Assembly: GCF_015356825.1 (NCBI RefSeq)
Contig: NZ_JAACYW010000112.1
Location: 1-33,124, forward strand
DNA: 33,124 nt
Direction: 5' to 3'
DNA from: Catenulispora rubra
Lineage (GTDB): Bacteria; Actinomycetota; Actinomycetes; Streptomycetales; Catenulisporaceae
A program made the translations under genes and the position numbers. Positions 7,672 to 15,027 of the stretch are shown here, piece after piece (positions within the stretch are counted from its first letter, which is position 1; every line of letters begins with the position of its first letter). The notes beneath the pieces were generated by a model. That model ran no database searches and had not been told where the DNA came from. It saw nothing but the letters and a program-made list of their open reading frames with translations.

Positions 7672-8573
7672 CCGCGTCCGCTGATGCCGCCGTCGTTGGA
7701 CGACCCGCTCCCTAGGCGAGCAAGCAGCCCCGCCAACGGGCTGTCACCGAGCGTGGCAAGGACGAAGCGTTGGCGCGGCGGGTCGGACGCGAGCGGCCGC
7801 CATGCCATCCCCGCGTCTGCTGTGATGCCGTTCCGGGCTCGCAGGGTGACCAGGTTCTGGCTGTTGCGCAGGTGGTGGCGGTACAGGGCATGACTGTGGG
7901 CGTCGACGATATGCAGGCGTGGCGACCAGCCGTGGCCGGCGAGGTGGGCCAGGACATATTCGGCGAAGCGCGGGTTGCGCTTGGCGGGGAACCACAGGAG
8001 TTCTTGGCCTGCGAGGTCGGCCCAGGTCAGGGCTGTTTGGTCGGCCAGCGGGTGGTCGGAGCGGAGCAGTACGCCCAGCGGCTCGTCGGCCAGGGTCAGC
8101 GTGGCCAGGTCATCGATGGTGTAGAAGACCCGCATCACCCCCAAGGCCAGGGTGCCGATCCGCAGCAGGTCGAGTTGCTCCTGGGAGTCGGCCTCGGCAA
8201 ACTCGACGTCCAGGGATCCGTCGTCGCCGAAGATCCGCTCGACCCGCGCCAGCAGGTGCTCCGGAACGGTGCCGCAGACTCCGACCCGCACCGGACGGCG
8301 CGCGTCACGCGCCTGGACCAGCGAGGACTCGATCTCGGCCAGGGCTCGGCTGGCGCTCGTGTAGAGGATCCGGCCGCCCTCGGTCAGCTCCATCCCCTTG
8401 GGCCTGCGATGGAACAGCGGGGCCCCGACCCGTCGTTCCAGGGCACTGATCTGCTGGCTCAGGCTGGGCTGCGCGATCCGCAGCACCCGCGCGGCCTCCG
8501 TCATCGTGCCCTCCTCGGCGACGGTGACGAAGTAGCGGAGATGGCGAAGTTCGACGCCCTGGTGGTCGTGCAT
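7611..8573 (-). CDS. LysR-family transcriptional regulator
   Basis: This 320-residue protein has the LysR helix-turn-helix at the N-terminus (LRHLRYFVTVAEEGTMTEAA, then LRIAQPSLSQQISALERRVG) and a periplasmic-binding-like effector domain from about residue 90. ATG 8573 has AAGGAG six bases upstream, and the longer open frame to 8723 is not needed. The natural family end is around GLLARLG. The last 30 or so residues are serine/glycine-rich and are read antisense through the MmyB remnant, so the original stop may have been lost. It is divergent from the ABM monooxygenase/dihydrolipoamide dehydrogenase pair, the usual arrangement for a LysR protein and its target. Confidence 0.9.
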   Translation of the reverse strand: MHDHQGVELRHLRYFVTVAEEGTMTEAARVLRIAQPSLSQQISALERRVGAPLFHRRPKGMELTEGGRILYTSASRALAEIESSLVQARDARRPVRVGVCGTVPEHLLARVERIFGDDGSLDVEFAEADSQEQLDLLRIGTLALGVMRVFYTIDDLATLTLADEPLGVLLRSDHPLADQTALTWADLAGQELLWFPAKRNPRFAEYVLAHLAGHGWSPRLHIVDAHSHALYRHHLRNSQNLVTLRARNGITADAGMAWRPLASDPPRQRFVLATLGDSPLAGLLARLGSGSSNDGGISGRGQRAASLPSSASSALPGSAW

Positions 8574-8745
8574 ATCCGCTCCTTGCTCTCGCGATAGGCC
8601 CGAGCCTATGTCCTGGCCTCGCGGGGCTATTGGCGCGGCCGGGATCTCGTGGGCTTTCCTGGGGCTGAGCCGCCGACCAGGTGCTGCCGAACGGAGCACT
8701 TTGTCGCGCCGGCGACCTGTCATCCCCGGTTAAGGAGCCTCCCCC

Positions 8746-9051
8746 GTGTATCAGTTCGCTGTCACCTTCACCGTCCCCGCCGAGCGCCGCGAGGACTTCA
8801 TCGCCGAGGCCCTTCGGGATGCCCGGGGCTCGCTGGCCGACGAGCCGGGCTGCCTGCGGTTCGACGTTCTCGCCGACCCCGATGACGCGCTTCGGTTCTA
8901 CCTCAACGAGGCGTACGAGGACGAGGCGGCCTTGGAGCTCCACAAGGCCGGCGAGAACTTCCAGCGGTTCATCAAGGCCGTCTCGGAGTACGCCGACGGC
9001 CCGACCCGGCGCTTCACCGGGACGACGGTGGAAGACCCTGCCGCGTCATGA
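8746..9051 (+). CDS. ABM-family monooxygenase (YgiN-like)
   Basis: This 101-residue protein belongs to the antibiotic-biosynthesis-monooxygenase (ABM) fold, small dimeric ferredoxin-like proteins that often oxidise quinols or aromatic substrates without a cofactor. Family features are the N-terminal strand MYQFAVTFTV, EPGCLRFDVLADPDD and FYLNEAYEDEAALELHKAG with its conserved His. GTG 8746 follows AAGGAG at 8732-8737. It ends in an ATGA overlap (9048-9051) with the decayed dihydrolipoamide dehydrogenase gene, so the two were once translated as a unit. It is probably controlled by the divergent LysR protein. The substrate is unknown. Confidence 0.88.
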   Translation: MYQFAVTFTVPAERREDFIAEALRDARGSLADEPGCLRFDVLADPDDALRFYLNEAYEDEAALELHKAGENFQRFIKAVSEYADGPTRRFTGTTVEDPAAS

Positions 9052-9520
9052 GCGCGCACTACGACGTCGCCGTCCTCGGCGCCTGGCCCGGTGGCTACCT
9101 ACACCTCGGCCATCCGTGCGGCACAGCTGGGGCTGCGCGCGGCGGTCGTCGAAGCCGAGTACTGGGGTGGCGTGTGCCTCAACGTCGGGTGCATCCCGTC
9201 CAAGGCCCTGCTGCGCAACGCCGCACTGGCGCACACCGTCACCAAGGAGGCCGACCTGTTCGGCATCCGCTCCGATAGCCCTATCAGCCTCGACTACGGC
9301 GCGGCGTTCCTGCGCAGCCGCAAGGTCGCCGACAGCCAAGCCAAGGGCGTGCACCATCTGATGCGGAAGAACGGCATGACCGAATACGACGGCTGGGCGC
9401 CTTCCTCGACGACCACACGCTGCACGTCGCGCTGAACGACGGCGGATCGGGGGATCTCACCTTCGACCAATGCGTCATCGCCACCGGCGCCACGACCCGC
9501 CTGCTTCCCGGCCTCGGCGG
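9048..9520 (+). pseudogene. Dihydrolipoamide dehydrogenase-like flavoprotein, frameshifted
   Basis: The start MSAHYDVAVLGA is the FAD-binding motif of pyridine-nucleotide-disulfide oxidoreductases, with GxGPGG altered to GAWPGG. Near 9100 the frame shifts and continues as SAIRAAQLGLRAAVVEAEYW with the redox-active disulfide CLNVGC. Near 9395 a second shift leads to FDQCVIATGATTRLLPG, after which the NAD-binding and dimerisation domains are replaced by a histidine-kinase tail. Two frameshifts and a large deletion make it non-functional. Start and stop contacts show it was an operon partner of the ABM monooxygenase. Confidence 0.85.
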
Positions 9521-9614
9521 TTCGCTGGAGAGCGGGCCCCTGCCCGGCGGCGGCTTCCGGGTGGCGGCGACCATTCCCTCGGCGGACGCGGAACCGGCCG
9601 GTGCCGTCGCATGA
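9521..9614 (+). pseudogene. Histidine kinase C-terminal tail
   Basis: GGSLESGPLPGGGFRVAATI, ending at TGA 9612-9614, is the last part of the ATPase domain of a NarL-type sensor kinase (G-box and final strand). It is joined in frame to the dihydrolipoamide dehydrogenase remnant near 9520, which marks a deletion endpoint. The kinase stop still overlaps the response-regulator ATG in an ATGA, as in intact two-component operons. Confidence 0.7.
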
Positions 9615-9805
9615 CGATCAGGGTGCTGCTCGCCGACGAGCAGGACCTGGTCCGCGCCGGCTTCCGGATGCTGATCGACTCCGAGTCGGACAGGACGGTG
9701 GTCGCCGAGGCTTCTGACGGCGCCGAGGCGGTCCACCTGGCCCGCGAGATCCGCGCTGGTCCGGCCGCCAGACCAGACTCCCTGAACCCGGCGGCCTCAG
9801 GGTAG
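9611..9805 (+). pseudogene. Truncated NarL/LuxR-type response regulator
   Basis: MTIRVLLADEQDLVRAGFRM is the start of a NarL-family receiver domain. The match runs to HLAREIRA (residue 49) and then ends abruptly, just before the phosphoacceptor aspartate would appear. About 15 unrelated residues lead to the stop at 9803-9805. The output HTH domain is missing. Together with the kinase tail this is the remnant of a two-component system cut on both sides. Confidence 0.85.
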
Positions 9806-9989
9806 CGCCACCGCCGAAAGTGCGCCGGTGGGTCGGGCTCCCCGTCGCGCTGATCGCACCGCCGGTCGCCATCGCGGCCAGGTCCATCGCCGGCGCGACC
9901 ACGGAACCAGTACCGACGAGAACCACCGCGATCCGGGACACGCCCGCCGTCGCGACCACCACTGCAAGTCTGGCTGCAGCACCTTTCAT
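9806..9989 (-). pseudogene. Possible N-terminal fragment of an exported protein
   Basis: On the minus strand an ATG at 9989 opens MKGAAARLAVVVATAGVSRI and further alanine/valine-rich sequence resembling a signal peptide or membrane segment. It then runs into the truncated response regulator on the other strand, with no family match. It may be the 5' remnant of a gene cut at the same junction near 9805, or simply an open frame in GC-rich DNA. Confidence 0.2.
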
Positions 9990-10130
9990 GGGCGCCGCGG
10001 CGAGAGTGAGATCGGCTCTCAGACATTCCCAGAGCCTGGCACGGTCGGCCGGGGCGACGCCCCGCGCTACCCGACTGGCCCCCTGCTGGTGCGGAGAACC
10101 CCGAGAGAAGATCCACTATCGGAAGACACG

Positions 10131-10163
10131 ATGTCCCAGCACGACCGAACGGCAGCGGCATGA
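10131..10163 (+). CDS. Ten-codon upstream ORF coupled to DUF998 gene
   Basis: ATGTCCCAGCACGACCGAAC begins a ten-residue frame, MSQHDRTAAA, preceded by GGAAGA. Its TGA overlaps the ATG of the DUF998 gene as ATGA (10160-10163). The DUF998 start itself has no clear ribosome-binding site, so ribosomes arriving from this small frame may be what starts it. It could also be the end of a lost upstream gene. Confidence 0.4.
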   Translation: MSQHDRTAAA

Positions 10164-10774
10164 ACCCAGGCGCACTCACAGCGGCGGTCGTCGGCACCGG
10201 CGGCCTCGTCGGCTACCTGGCGCTCTTCGTCGCGCTGCACCGGCTGCCCACCGGCTACGATCCCGTCCGGAACGCCGTGAGCGACTACGCGGTGGGCAAC
10301 TACAAATCGTTGTTCCGCTCAGCGCTGCTGCTGTCCTCGGTCGCGGTGCTGGCGCTCGCGATCGCCTTGACTGTGGATCCCGGTGCTCCGCCGCTCAAAA
10401 CGAGCAACCTCGTCTACCTCTACCTCGTGCCGGCGATGAGAGTGGGCATGAGCCTGTTCCCCACCGACCTCGAAGGGGAGAAGCTCACCCACACCGGACG
10501 ACTGCACTACCTGTTCGCCATCGCAGCGTTCGCCTTCACCTACGCCGCGATCTCCGGGATGACACAAACCCTGGGTGGACTCTCCCCTTGGCAATCTGTA
10601 CACGGCCTTCTCTACGCACTGGACTGGCTCTGCCTGATCTCGCTCATCCTGCTGATCGTGACGCTGATACCGCGCCTACGGATCGTCTTCGGCCTGTTCG
10701 AACGGGCATTCCTCGTCACCACGAACCTCTGGCTTCTCGTCGTCGGCATCTGCCTCATCGTCAAAGCCGCCTGA
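10160..10774 (+). CDS. DUF998-family integral membrane protein
   Basis: This 204-residue protein has about six hydrophobic segments (near residues 5-28, 53-72, 80-98, 115-135, 145-170 and 180-200). The conserved DUF998 features are DPVRNAVSDYAVG after the first helix and LHYLFAIAAF in the middle. The family is found in many actinobacteria, and no transport or enzymatic role is established. The ATG overlaps the stop of a ten-codon upstream frame. A strong hairpin 25 bases after the stop (10799-10841) probably ends its transcript, leaving it a single-gene unit with whatever drives the upstream frame. Confidence 0.88.
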   Translation: MNPGALTAAVVGTGGLVGYLALFVALHRLPTGYDPVRNAVSDYAVGNYKSLFRSALLLSSVAVLALAIALTVDPGAPPLKTSNLVYLYLVPAMRVGMSLFPTDLEGEKLTHTGRLHYLFAIAAFAFTYAAISGMTQTLGGLSPWQSVHGLLYALDWLCLISLILLIVTLIPRLRIVFGLFERAFLVTTNLWLLVVGICLIVKAA

Positions 10775-10798
10775 CGCCGGGACGTGCGGGCAGCTGAC

Positions 10799-10841
10799 AG
10801 GCCGGCATGGGCACCGACAGCCGGCGTGCCAATGCCGGCCT
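10799..10841 (+). terminator. Long stem-loop after the DUF998 gene
   Basis: AGGCCGGCATGGGCAC (10799-10814) pairs with GTGCCAATGCCGGCCT (10826-10841) with one mismatch in 16 positions and an 11-base loop. It starts 25 bases past the DUF998 stop. No T run follows, which is common for actinobacterial terminators. Confidence 0.7.
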
Positions 10842-10917
10842 GGGTCAGGCGACGGCCCCGCCGCCCACGAAGAGCTGAGTAGCGGCCATACTCGGCACCT
10901 GGCCGTGCAATACCAAG

Positions 10918-11085
10918 GCCGTAAGCAGGAAGTTGTTCCACCGTACCTCTGAGTTGGCCCAGCTCGTCGGCTGGATGGCCGGCGACGCCGGGCTGCCCGG
11001 TCTGGCCCAGCGCTATTACGCCCACTCCTTCCGCCTGGCGATGGAGTGCAAAGAAAAACGGCGCCGAGTTCCGCTTTACCGATGA
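10918..11085 (+). pseudogene. Fragment of a TPR-type XRE regulator
   Basis: The frame reads RKLFHRTSELAQLVGWMAGD, then AGLPGLAQRYYAHSFRLA, and then loses resemblance before the stop at 11083-11085. This is the start of the TPR-like C-terminal region of actinobacterial XRE regulators. The intact regulator at 24652-26058 has the equivalent RKLLSAVSELVYLSAFMCFD and LQGLAQRYYLEALSLA. The DNA-binding part and the rest of the repeats are missing. The following KNGAEFRFTDERYEGARPR in another frame belongs to a different gene that I do not recognise. Confidence 0.6.
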
Positions 11086-11142
11086 ACGCTACGAAGGCGC
11101 ACGGCCGCGGACAACAGTCAGAAGACTCGGCGTCCGAAGCAG

Positions 11143-11409
11143 CCCGAACGGGTGGCGGGAGCCCTCCATGCGGACAGCCAGCGATACGGCGGTATCGCTA
11201 AAAACAGGCCGTCACCATACGGAGTCGCTACGGCCGTCATCACACCGTCATCACACGGGGCCGTTTCAACGACTTTACGGGTCGACTCGACTCGAGTACT
11301 CGAATCGAAGAAACGTAAAACCCCAGGTCAGCGGGGCTTCCTGGAGTTCGGCTTCGGTGCCCCCGGCGGGGCTCCATACAGATCGGTCCATGATTCTGGC
11401 GCCGCACAG
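11143..11409. repeat. Long direct repeat, copy 2 (tRNA-Arg-like end)
   Basis: This is the second copy of the 6999-7260 repeat, same orientation, offset 4.14 kb. The tandem CGTCATCACAC units are at 11235-11245 and 11246-11256. On the minus strand GCCCCGCCGGGGGCACC again resembles a tRNA-Arg 3' end and is followed by AAGCCCC...GGGGTTTT (plus-strand 11317-11338), a better terminator than in copy 1. A few bases are inserted around 11287-11305 (CGACTCGACTCGAGTACTCG), where copy 1 is shorter. Right of 11409 the two copies share nothing. Confidence 0.8.
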
Positions 11410-11940
11410 GCCGCTGACCTGCGGTCTTTCGCCATCGCGATGGAGTGGAGGCTGCCATAAGCCAGAAGAACGGCTCGTGTTGCCGTAACCCCATCCGCAA
11501 GTGCCCCTCGTCAAGCGCCATCAAGTGTCCCCCACGGGGTACTTGATATCCAGCTCTTAACCGCATTGGGCTCCGACCCCGAATCCACATTTGACGACAG
11601 GACAAGGGTCACTGCCTGACCTGTCGTCAAACGGATAGGCGTGGATGGAACTCGGTGCGATTCAAGGCCGGGGTGCTGAGCGCACATCCAAGGCGTTAGG
11701 AGGATGATTCATGCCCCCTTAGGCCGCGGTTGGGCCGCAGGGGACAGTGTTGTACGAGGCGCGACGTCTGCGGCCCTGGCAAGCCCCTGGCCCGAGACCA
11801 GCTCGACCCCGAGCTGGGCGCTGTCGTTGAGAGCACCTACCCGAACCTCGGAATGAGACCGTCACCAGCCCACTCGCCTGAGACAGGAGGGAAGATCGAC
11901 TACAACGACGATCTGACCGGGAATCCGAAAGGCTACGGGC
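11410..11940. other. Gap with no identifiable gene
   Basis: A plus-strand frame at 11730-11984 contains KIDYNDDLTGNPKGYGLTTA, which looks protein-like, but I cannot assign it and it lacks a clear start. A near-palindrome TCAAGTGTCCCC / GGGGTACTTGA lies at 11519-11544 and could be a regulator site. AGGAGG at 11699-11704 precedes ATTCATG, but the frame closes after three codons. The region reads as debris to the right of the second long repeat. Confidence 0.4.
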
Positions 11941-12174
11941 TCACCACTGCCGGCGATCGCGTGGCGGAAGTGGATCGACGATAGCCCATTCGATCATGCT
12001 TTCTGCCGATTCGAGCAGGTCGCGGTAGAAGGGCTCTTCGACGGTTCCACGCGTGCAACGCGCTGCTAAGGCGTTCGCCTTGTCCCGGATGTCGATGTGT
12101 TCTGCGAAGGGCTGGCCCGGCGTTCCTGCTACGCCGCCGATGTGGTTGATAACGGAGTGCAGGGCTCCTCTCAT
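11941..12174 (-). CDS. Small hypothetical protein
   Basis: This 77-residue frame starts MRGALHSVINHIGGVAGTPG and includes QPFAEHIDIRDKANALAARC and FYRDLLESAESMIEWAIVDP. The composition is convincingly protein-like, but I do not recognise a family. Its ATG overlaps the stop of the permease remnant just upstream (TGATG), so it may have been translated with that gene, or it may be the 3' part of another gene brought next to it by deletion. No strong ribosome-binding site is visible. Confidence 0.4.
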   Translation of the reverse strand: MRGALHSVINHIGGVAGTPGQPFAEHIDIRDKANALAARCTRGTVEEPFYRDLLESAESMIEWAIVDPLPPRDRRQW

Positions 12175-12548
12175 CAGTTCAAGGCTTTCATCGGCGGGGC
12201 CGAGGTTGAGGTTGCGCGCAGCGCGACGAGGATGAGCGCGACCGCAGCGAGCACAGCCCGCGTTGCCGTGCTGGGAACACCGTCGCGCTCGCGCACGACT
12301 CCCAGGCGCCGGGTGGCGAGCCCGTCGCGACCTAGCGCGAAGAGTAGACGTGACGCCCCGACCGCGCATGCCAGGGCGGAGCCGAAGGCGCCTACTCGCG
12401 CGCCGAGGGTGACCAGGTTGGCCGCCCAGCCCCCGACGTAGAGTGTGCCTAGATCGCCCACCAGTGACGACGAGCCGATGAACGCCTGTACGCCCTTGGT
12501 GTCCTTCCGCCGCGCGGGCGCAGCTGGCGACGATGACCGCGGCCCCAC
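12174..12548 (-). pseudogene. Amino-acid permease fragment
   Basis: The 124-residue minus-strand frame contains GDLGTLYVGGWAANLVTLGA, ASRLLFALGRDGLATRRLGV and TRAVLAAVALILVALRA, typical of the later half of APC-superfamily permeases (the SRLLFALGRDGxLP segment is diagnostic). Only two or three membrane segments remain, so it cannot transport. It is on the opposite strand from the other permease remnant (5645-6310) and differs from it in sequence, so it is a separate gene rather than the missing part of that one. Confidence 0.65.
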
Positions 12549-12569
12549 TGCCCATCCCAGACTACTGAC

Positions 12570-12725
12570 CGGGTGGCAATATCAGCAGCGCGCACCGCGA
12601 TCTACCGGGCCTTGGGGCCGGCGATCCCGAGGGTGTGCGGCTCGGCGGTTGCCCCGGTGTTGAGCGGTTCGGTGTCCGGCAGCGGGATCAGGAGCTCGTA
12701 GTCGGCGGCGTAAGACTCGGCGATC
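12570..12725. repeat. Diverged copy of the 13782-13931 segment
   Basis: From GGGTGGCAATATCAGCAG onward this stretch aligns without large gaps to 13782-13931 at roughly three-quarters identity (for example ACCGCGATCTACCGGGCC against ACCGCGATCTGCCGGGCC). It is a decayed piece of a paralogue of the minus-strand gene at 13670-14266. The two copies bracket the glycine-rich secreted protein gene. Confidence 0.75.
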
Positions 12726-12830
12726 TACGCTGATTGCTACGCATAGTGTTGATATGGCAGCATTTGATAGCGATCATGATCGCAAAGGGCGCTCCGGACC
12801 TTTCGGAGCCATGAGCGAAGGAGGACGTTG

Positions 12831-13574
12831 GTGCGGACGGTCAAAAGAAAGACCCTGATGGCCTGCCCAGCTGCTCTGGCCTTGACTGTGGCGTCGATTG
12901 CGGCCACTCCGGCTGCGCACGCCAGCGGCGGGGGCGATGTCGACGGCGTCTGGATCGCCTCGGTGGACCAGACACGTCCCGGGACCTTCTCCAACGTCGT
13001 CGACATCGCCGCGAATTCGCTGGTGACCGTCGTCGTCGGCGGCGGCGGCGGCGGTGGCGGCATGTGGGGCGAATCGACCGTCATCGGCAGCCACAACGGT
13101 GGCAGCGGCGGTGGCGGCGGTGGTGGCGGCGTCATCGAGTGCGTCTTCACCACCAGCGCCGAAACCGTCCTGTCCGCCACCTGGGCCGCCGGAGGAGCCA
13201 GCGCCCTGGGTCCCGGCGGTGTCGCCGCTCCTGCCGGCGGAAACGGTGGCGCATCGAGCGTGACCAATGGAGGGTCTCTGCTCATCCAGGCTCCCGGCGG
13301 TAGCGGCGGCATCAGCGCGTCGGGCAGCGCGGACGGCACAGGCGGAGCTGGGGCCGCAGCAGGAACCGCTTCCGGTGTCACCTGCACCGAGTCCGAAAGT
13401 CAGGCGGGCGCCGCGGGCAGTGTCAACGCAGGCGGCCTCGGCGGCGACGCCGGCGTTGCGGGCGTGACCGGCGGTACCGGCGGCTTCGGCGGGACCTTCT
13501 TGTTCGGCGGCGGTACAGGCGGTAGCTCTGGAAACAACGGCGCGGTCAGCATCGAATGGGAACCTGCTCCCTGA
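12831..13574 (+). CDS. Secreted glycine-rich protein
   Basis: This 247-residue protein begins VRTVKRKTLMACPAALALTV and has a signal peptide ending near AAHA-SGG (about residue 31). The mature part is almost entirely glycine, alanine, serine and threonine with runs such as VVVGGGGGGGG and VTGGTGGFGGTFLFGGGTGG, closing with the strand AVSIEWEPAP. This resembles the glycine-rich beta-sheet domain of bacterial surface proteins. Two cysteines sit in VIECVFTT and VTCTESES and could form a disulfide. GTG 12831 is chosen because AAGGAGGA lies five bases upstream. A small stem (12791-12796/12804-12809) precedes the ribosome-binding site and a 9-bp terminator hairpin follows. No anchor is seen, so it is probably released or held in the wall. 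Confidence 0.8.
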   Translation: MRTVKRKTLMACPAALALTVASIAATPAAHASGGGDVDGVWIASVDQTRPGTFSNVVDIAANSLVTVVVGGGGGGGGMWGESTVIGSHNGGSGGGGGGGGVIECVFTTSAETVLSATWAAGGASALGPGGVAAPAGGNGGASSVTNGGSLLIQAPGGSGGISASGSADGTGGAGAAAGTASGVTCTESESQAGAAGSVNAGGLGGDAGVAGVTGGTGGFGGTFLFGGGTGGSSGNNGAVSIEWEPAP

Positions 13575-13595
13575 CCAGCGAGGATTATCGCCACC

Positions 13596-13622
13596 ACGGC
13601 GGCCGACGCCAACGGCCGCCGT
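13596..13622 (+). terminator. Stem-loop after the glycine-rich gene
   Basis: ACGGCGGCC (13596-13604) and GGCCGCCGT (13614-13622) pair perfectly around a 9-base loop, 22 bases beyond the stop at 13574. No T run follows. It lies between convergent genes and could serve both. Confidence 0.6.
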
Positions 13623-13669
13623 AGCCATGCCCCGTCAGCACGAGCAGGGAGTTCGGGGCGGGCGGCATA

Positions 13670-14266
13670 CTAGACGCCCTCGCCCGTGGTCTTGGAGCTC
13701 GCCTCACGCGAGTCGATGCCTTGGCTCCGGGTCACCGTATCCGAGGCGGCCTGCGTCTGGTTCTCGTCCGGAACCGTCGGCCGGGTGGTGATGTCGGCCG
13801 CCCTCACCGCGATCTGCCGGGCCGTGGGGTCGGCGATCCCGGCGGCGTGCAGCTCTGCGATCGTCACGGTGTTCAGCGGCTCGATGTCCAGCAGCAGGAT
13901 CTCGTAGGCCGCAGCATACTCCTCGGCGCTCGGCTCGAATCCGATCCTCGCCATCGACTCGCATTGATCGGTGATGTGTACAGCCCCAAAAGTGAGGTAC
14001 CCGGCTGGGGTGACAACAGTAGATGGTTGGTAGTGGTTGGTCTGGATAGAGGGGTGAAGCCCGCTTCCCCTAGACGGACGTCCATTTTCACTTATAGCTG
14101 CGTCCAGCTTCACATAGGCGTCCGTCCCGAGCGGCTCGCTCGAACGGTTGTCCACAGCCTCATCCACAGAAACGCCCACAGAATCGAACGAGTTATCCAC
14201 AGCCTCCGGATGCTCGGCGGCGGGCGCGGCCGTCTCGATGCAGACGTAGTCGGAGTCCAGGCGCAT
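13670..14266 (-). CDS. Hypothetical protein, possibly C-terminal part of a mobile-element gene
   Basis: The 198-residue frame has a polar, probably unfolded N-terminal half and a helical block MARIGFEPSAEEYAAAYEIL followed by TIAELHAAGIADPTARQIAV. I do not recognise the family. Upstream, in another minus-strand frame (14267-14445), CPGKRETEVVDERRCALGQA and DEYRLTVPGPNHVP resemble the winged-helix/linker part of actinobacterial plasmid- or phage-type HTH proteins. The gene may therefore once have begun there and been frameshifted near 14260. A diverged copy of its C-terminal region lies at 12570-12725. Confidence 0.5.
   Translation of the reverse strand: MRLDSDYVCIETAAPAAEHPEAVDNSFDSVGVSVDEAVDNRSSEPLGTDAYVKLDAAISENGRPSRGSGLHPSIQTNHYQPSTVVTPAGYLTFGAVHITDQCESMARIGFEPSAEEYAAAYEILLLDIEPLNTVTIAELHAAGIADPTARQIAVRAADITTRPTVPDENQTQAASDTVTRSQGIDSREASSKTTGEGV
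13782..13931. repeat. Segment duplicated at 12570-12725
   Basis: This part of the minus-strand hypothetical gene (coding for its last helical block) is the better-preserved partner of the degenerate copy at 12570-12725. The copies are in direct orientation, 1.2 kb apart. Confidence 0.75.
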
Positions 14267-15027
14267 CGGGACGGGACGTGGTTCGGGCCGGGCACCGTGA
14301 GCCGGTACTCATCGGCTTGTCCTAGGGCACACCGCCGTTCATCGACGACTTCTGTTTCGCGCTTCCCGGGGCAGGTCCCGCAACCGTAGGTGCTTCCAGA
14401 GGTCCCGGGCGCAGACACCTTCACCCTTGAGGGGCATCCGCTCAAGGTGACCGAAGCCTCGTCAGCTGCTCCCGGGCTGTGCGTCGCCCAGGCAAGCGGG
14501 AGCAGATGTCGTTGTGGGTCAAGACGTCCGCAGTCTCCGCGCTACTGAGACCCCCACGTGCGGGCTATCCGGGCCCACCCTGCCCTTGCATAGGCAACGG
14601 AGGAGCAGCGAGGCGTCTTACCGACTGCACAGACGCCACCAGCAGCAGGGCCGGTCGATGTAGGTCGATGAGCTTGAGGCCCGCCGCCTGCATCTCTTGC
14701 CGGAGTCCGGGCGACGGGCCAGGTGAAGGAGCCCGGTCTCAGGAATCCCTCATTAGCTATGTCGTCCCAGGACGGTCAGACGTGAAAGCAGAACCCGATT
14801 TTTTTCGCAGCGAAGCCCTCTGGGTACCTCGTTTGCCGTTCCCGGGACGCGGGGGCGTCAGTGTGGTATGCAGTAGGTTGGCATTTACGGCAGTCCCCTG
14901 ATACGCCGGCCTTCGGCGTGCAGGGTCGGATGGGTTCGCACCTCTCCCTCTTCCCCAAGCACCATGCCGGAGTCCTGGGGAAGCCGGTGAAGTGTGCCCC
15001 CTGAAAGGAACGGAGCCCGGTCTCAGT
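14267..15027. other. Long non-coding stretch with leader-like structures
   Basis: No intact gene is visible. The left part holds the probable broken N-terminal coding region of the 13670-14266 gene. The right part, upstream of the small membrane protein gene, contains two stems: ACGCCG/CGGCGT (14903-14919) and CTTCCCCA/TGGGGAAG (14950-14957 with 14976-14983, 18-base loop). It also has a duplicated block ending GGAGCCCGGTCTCAG (14728-14742 and 15012-15026). The second copy places that sequence directly before the ATG, suggesting a structured or regulatory 5' leader. A run of seven T lies near 14800. Confidence 0.4.
14698..14742. repeat. Diverged duplicate of the 14966-15026 leader block
   Basis: GCCGGAGTCC, then a GGG...GGTGAA segment, then GGAGCCCGGTCTCAG occur here in the same order as at 14966-15026, where about 15 extra bases lie before the final 15-base identical element. 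In the second copy the block ends one base before the start codon of the small membrane protein. Confidence 0.6.

Noticed and set aside
13036..13500. GGC-rich repeats considered as a possible CRISPR or simple repeat array.
   Set aside because: They are codon repeats for glycine runs inside an intact frame with a signal peptide; unit length and spacing are irregular. No CRISPR array was seen anywhere in the window.
14568..14694. Minus-strand frame with MQAAGLKLIDLHRPALLLVA.
   Set aside because: Short, no ribosome-binding site and no recognised family; kept only as part of the non-coding stretch.
14960..15026. GGGGAAGCCGGTGAA resembles the start of a cobalamin riboswitch.
   Set aside because: No B12 box, no downstream conserved core, and the adjoining genes have no link to cobalamin. 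The match is limited to about 12 bases.
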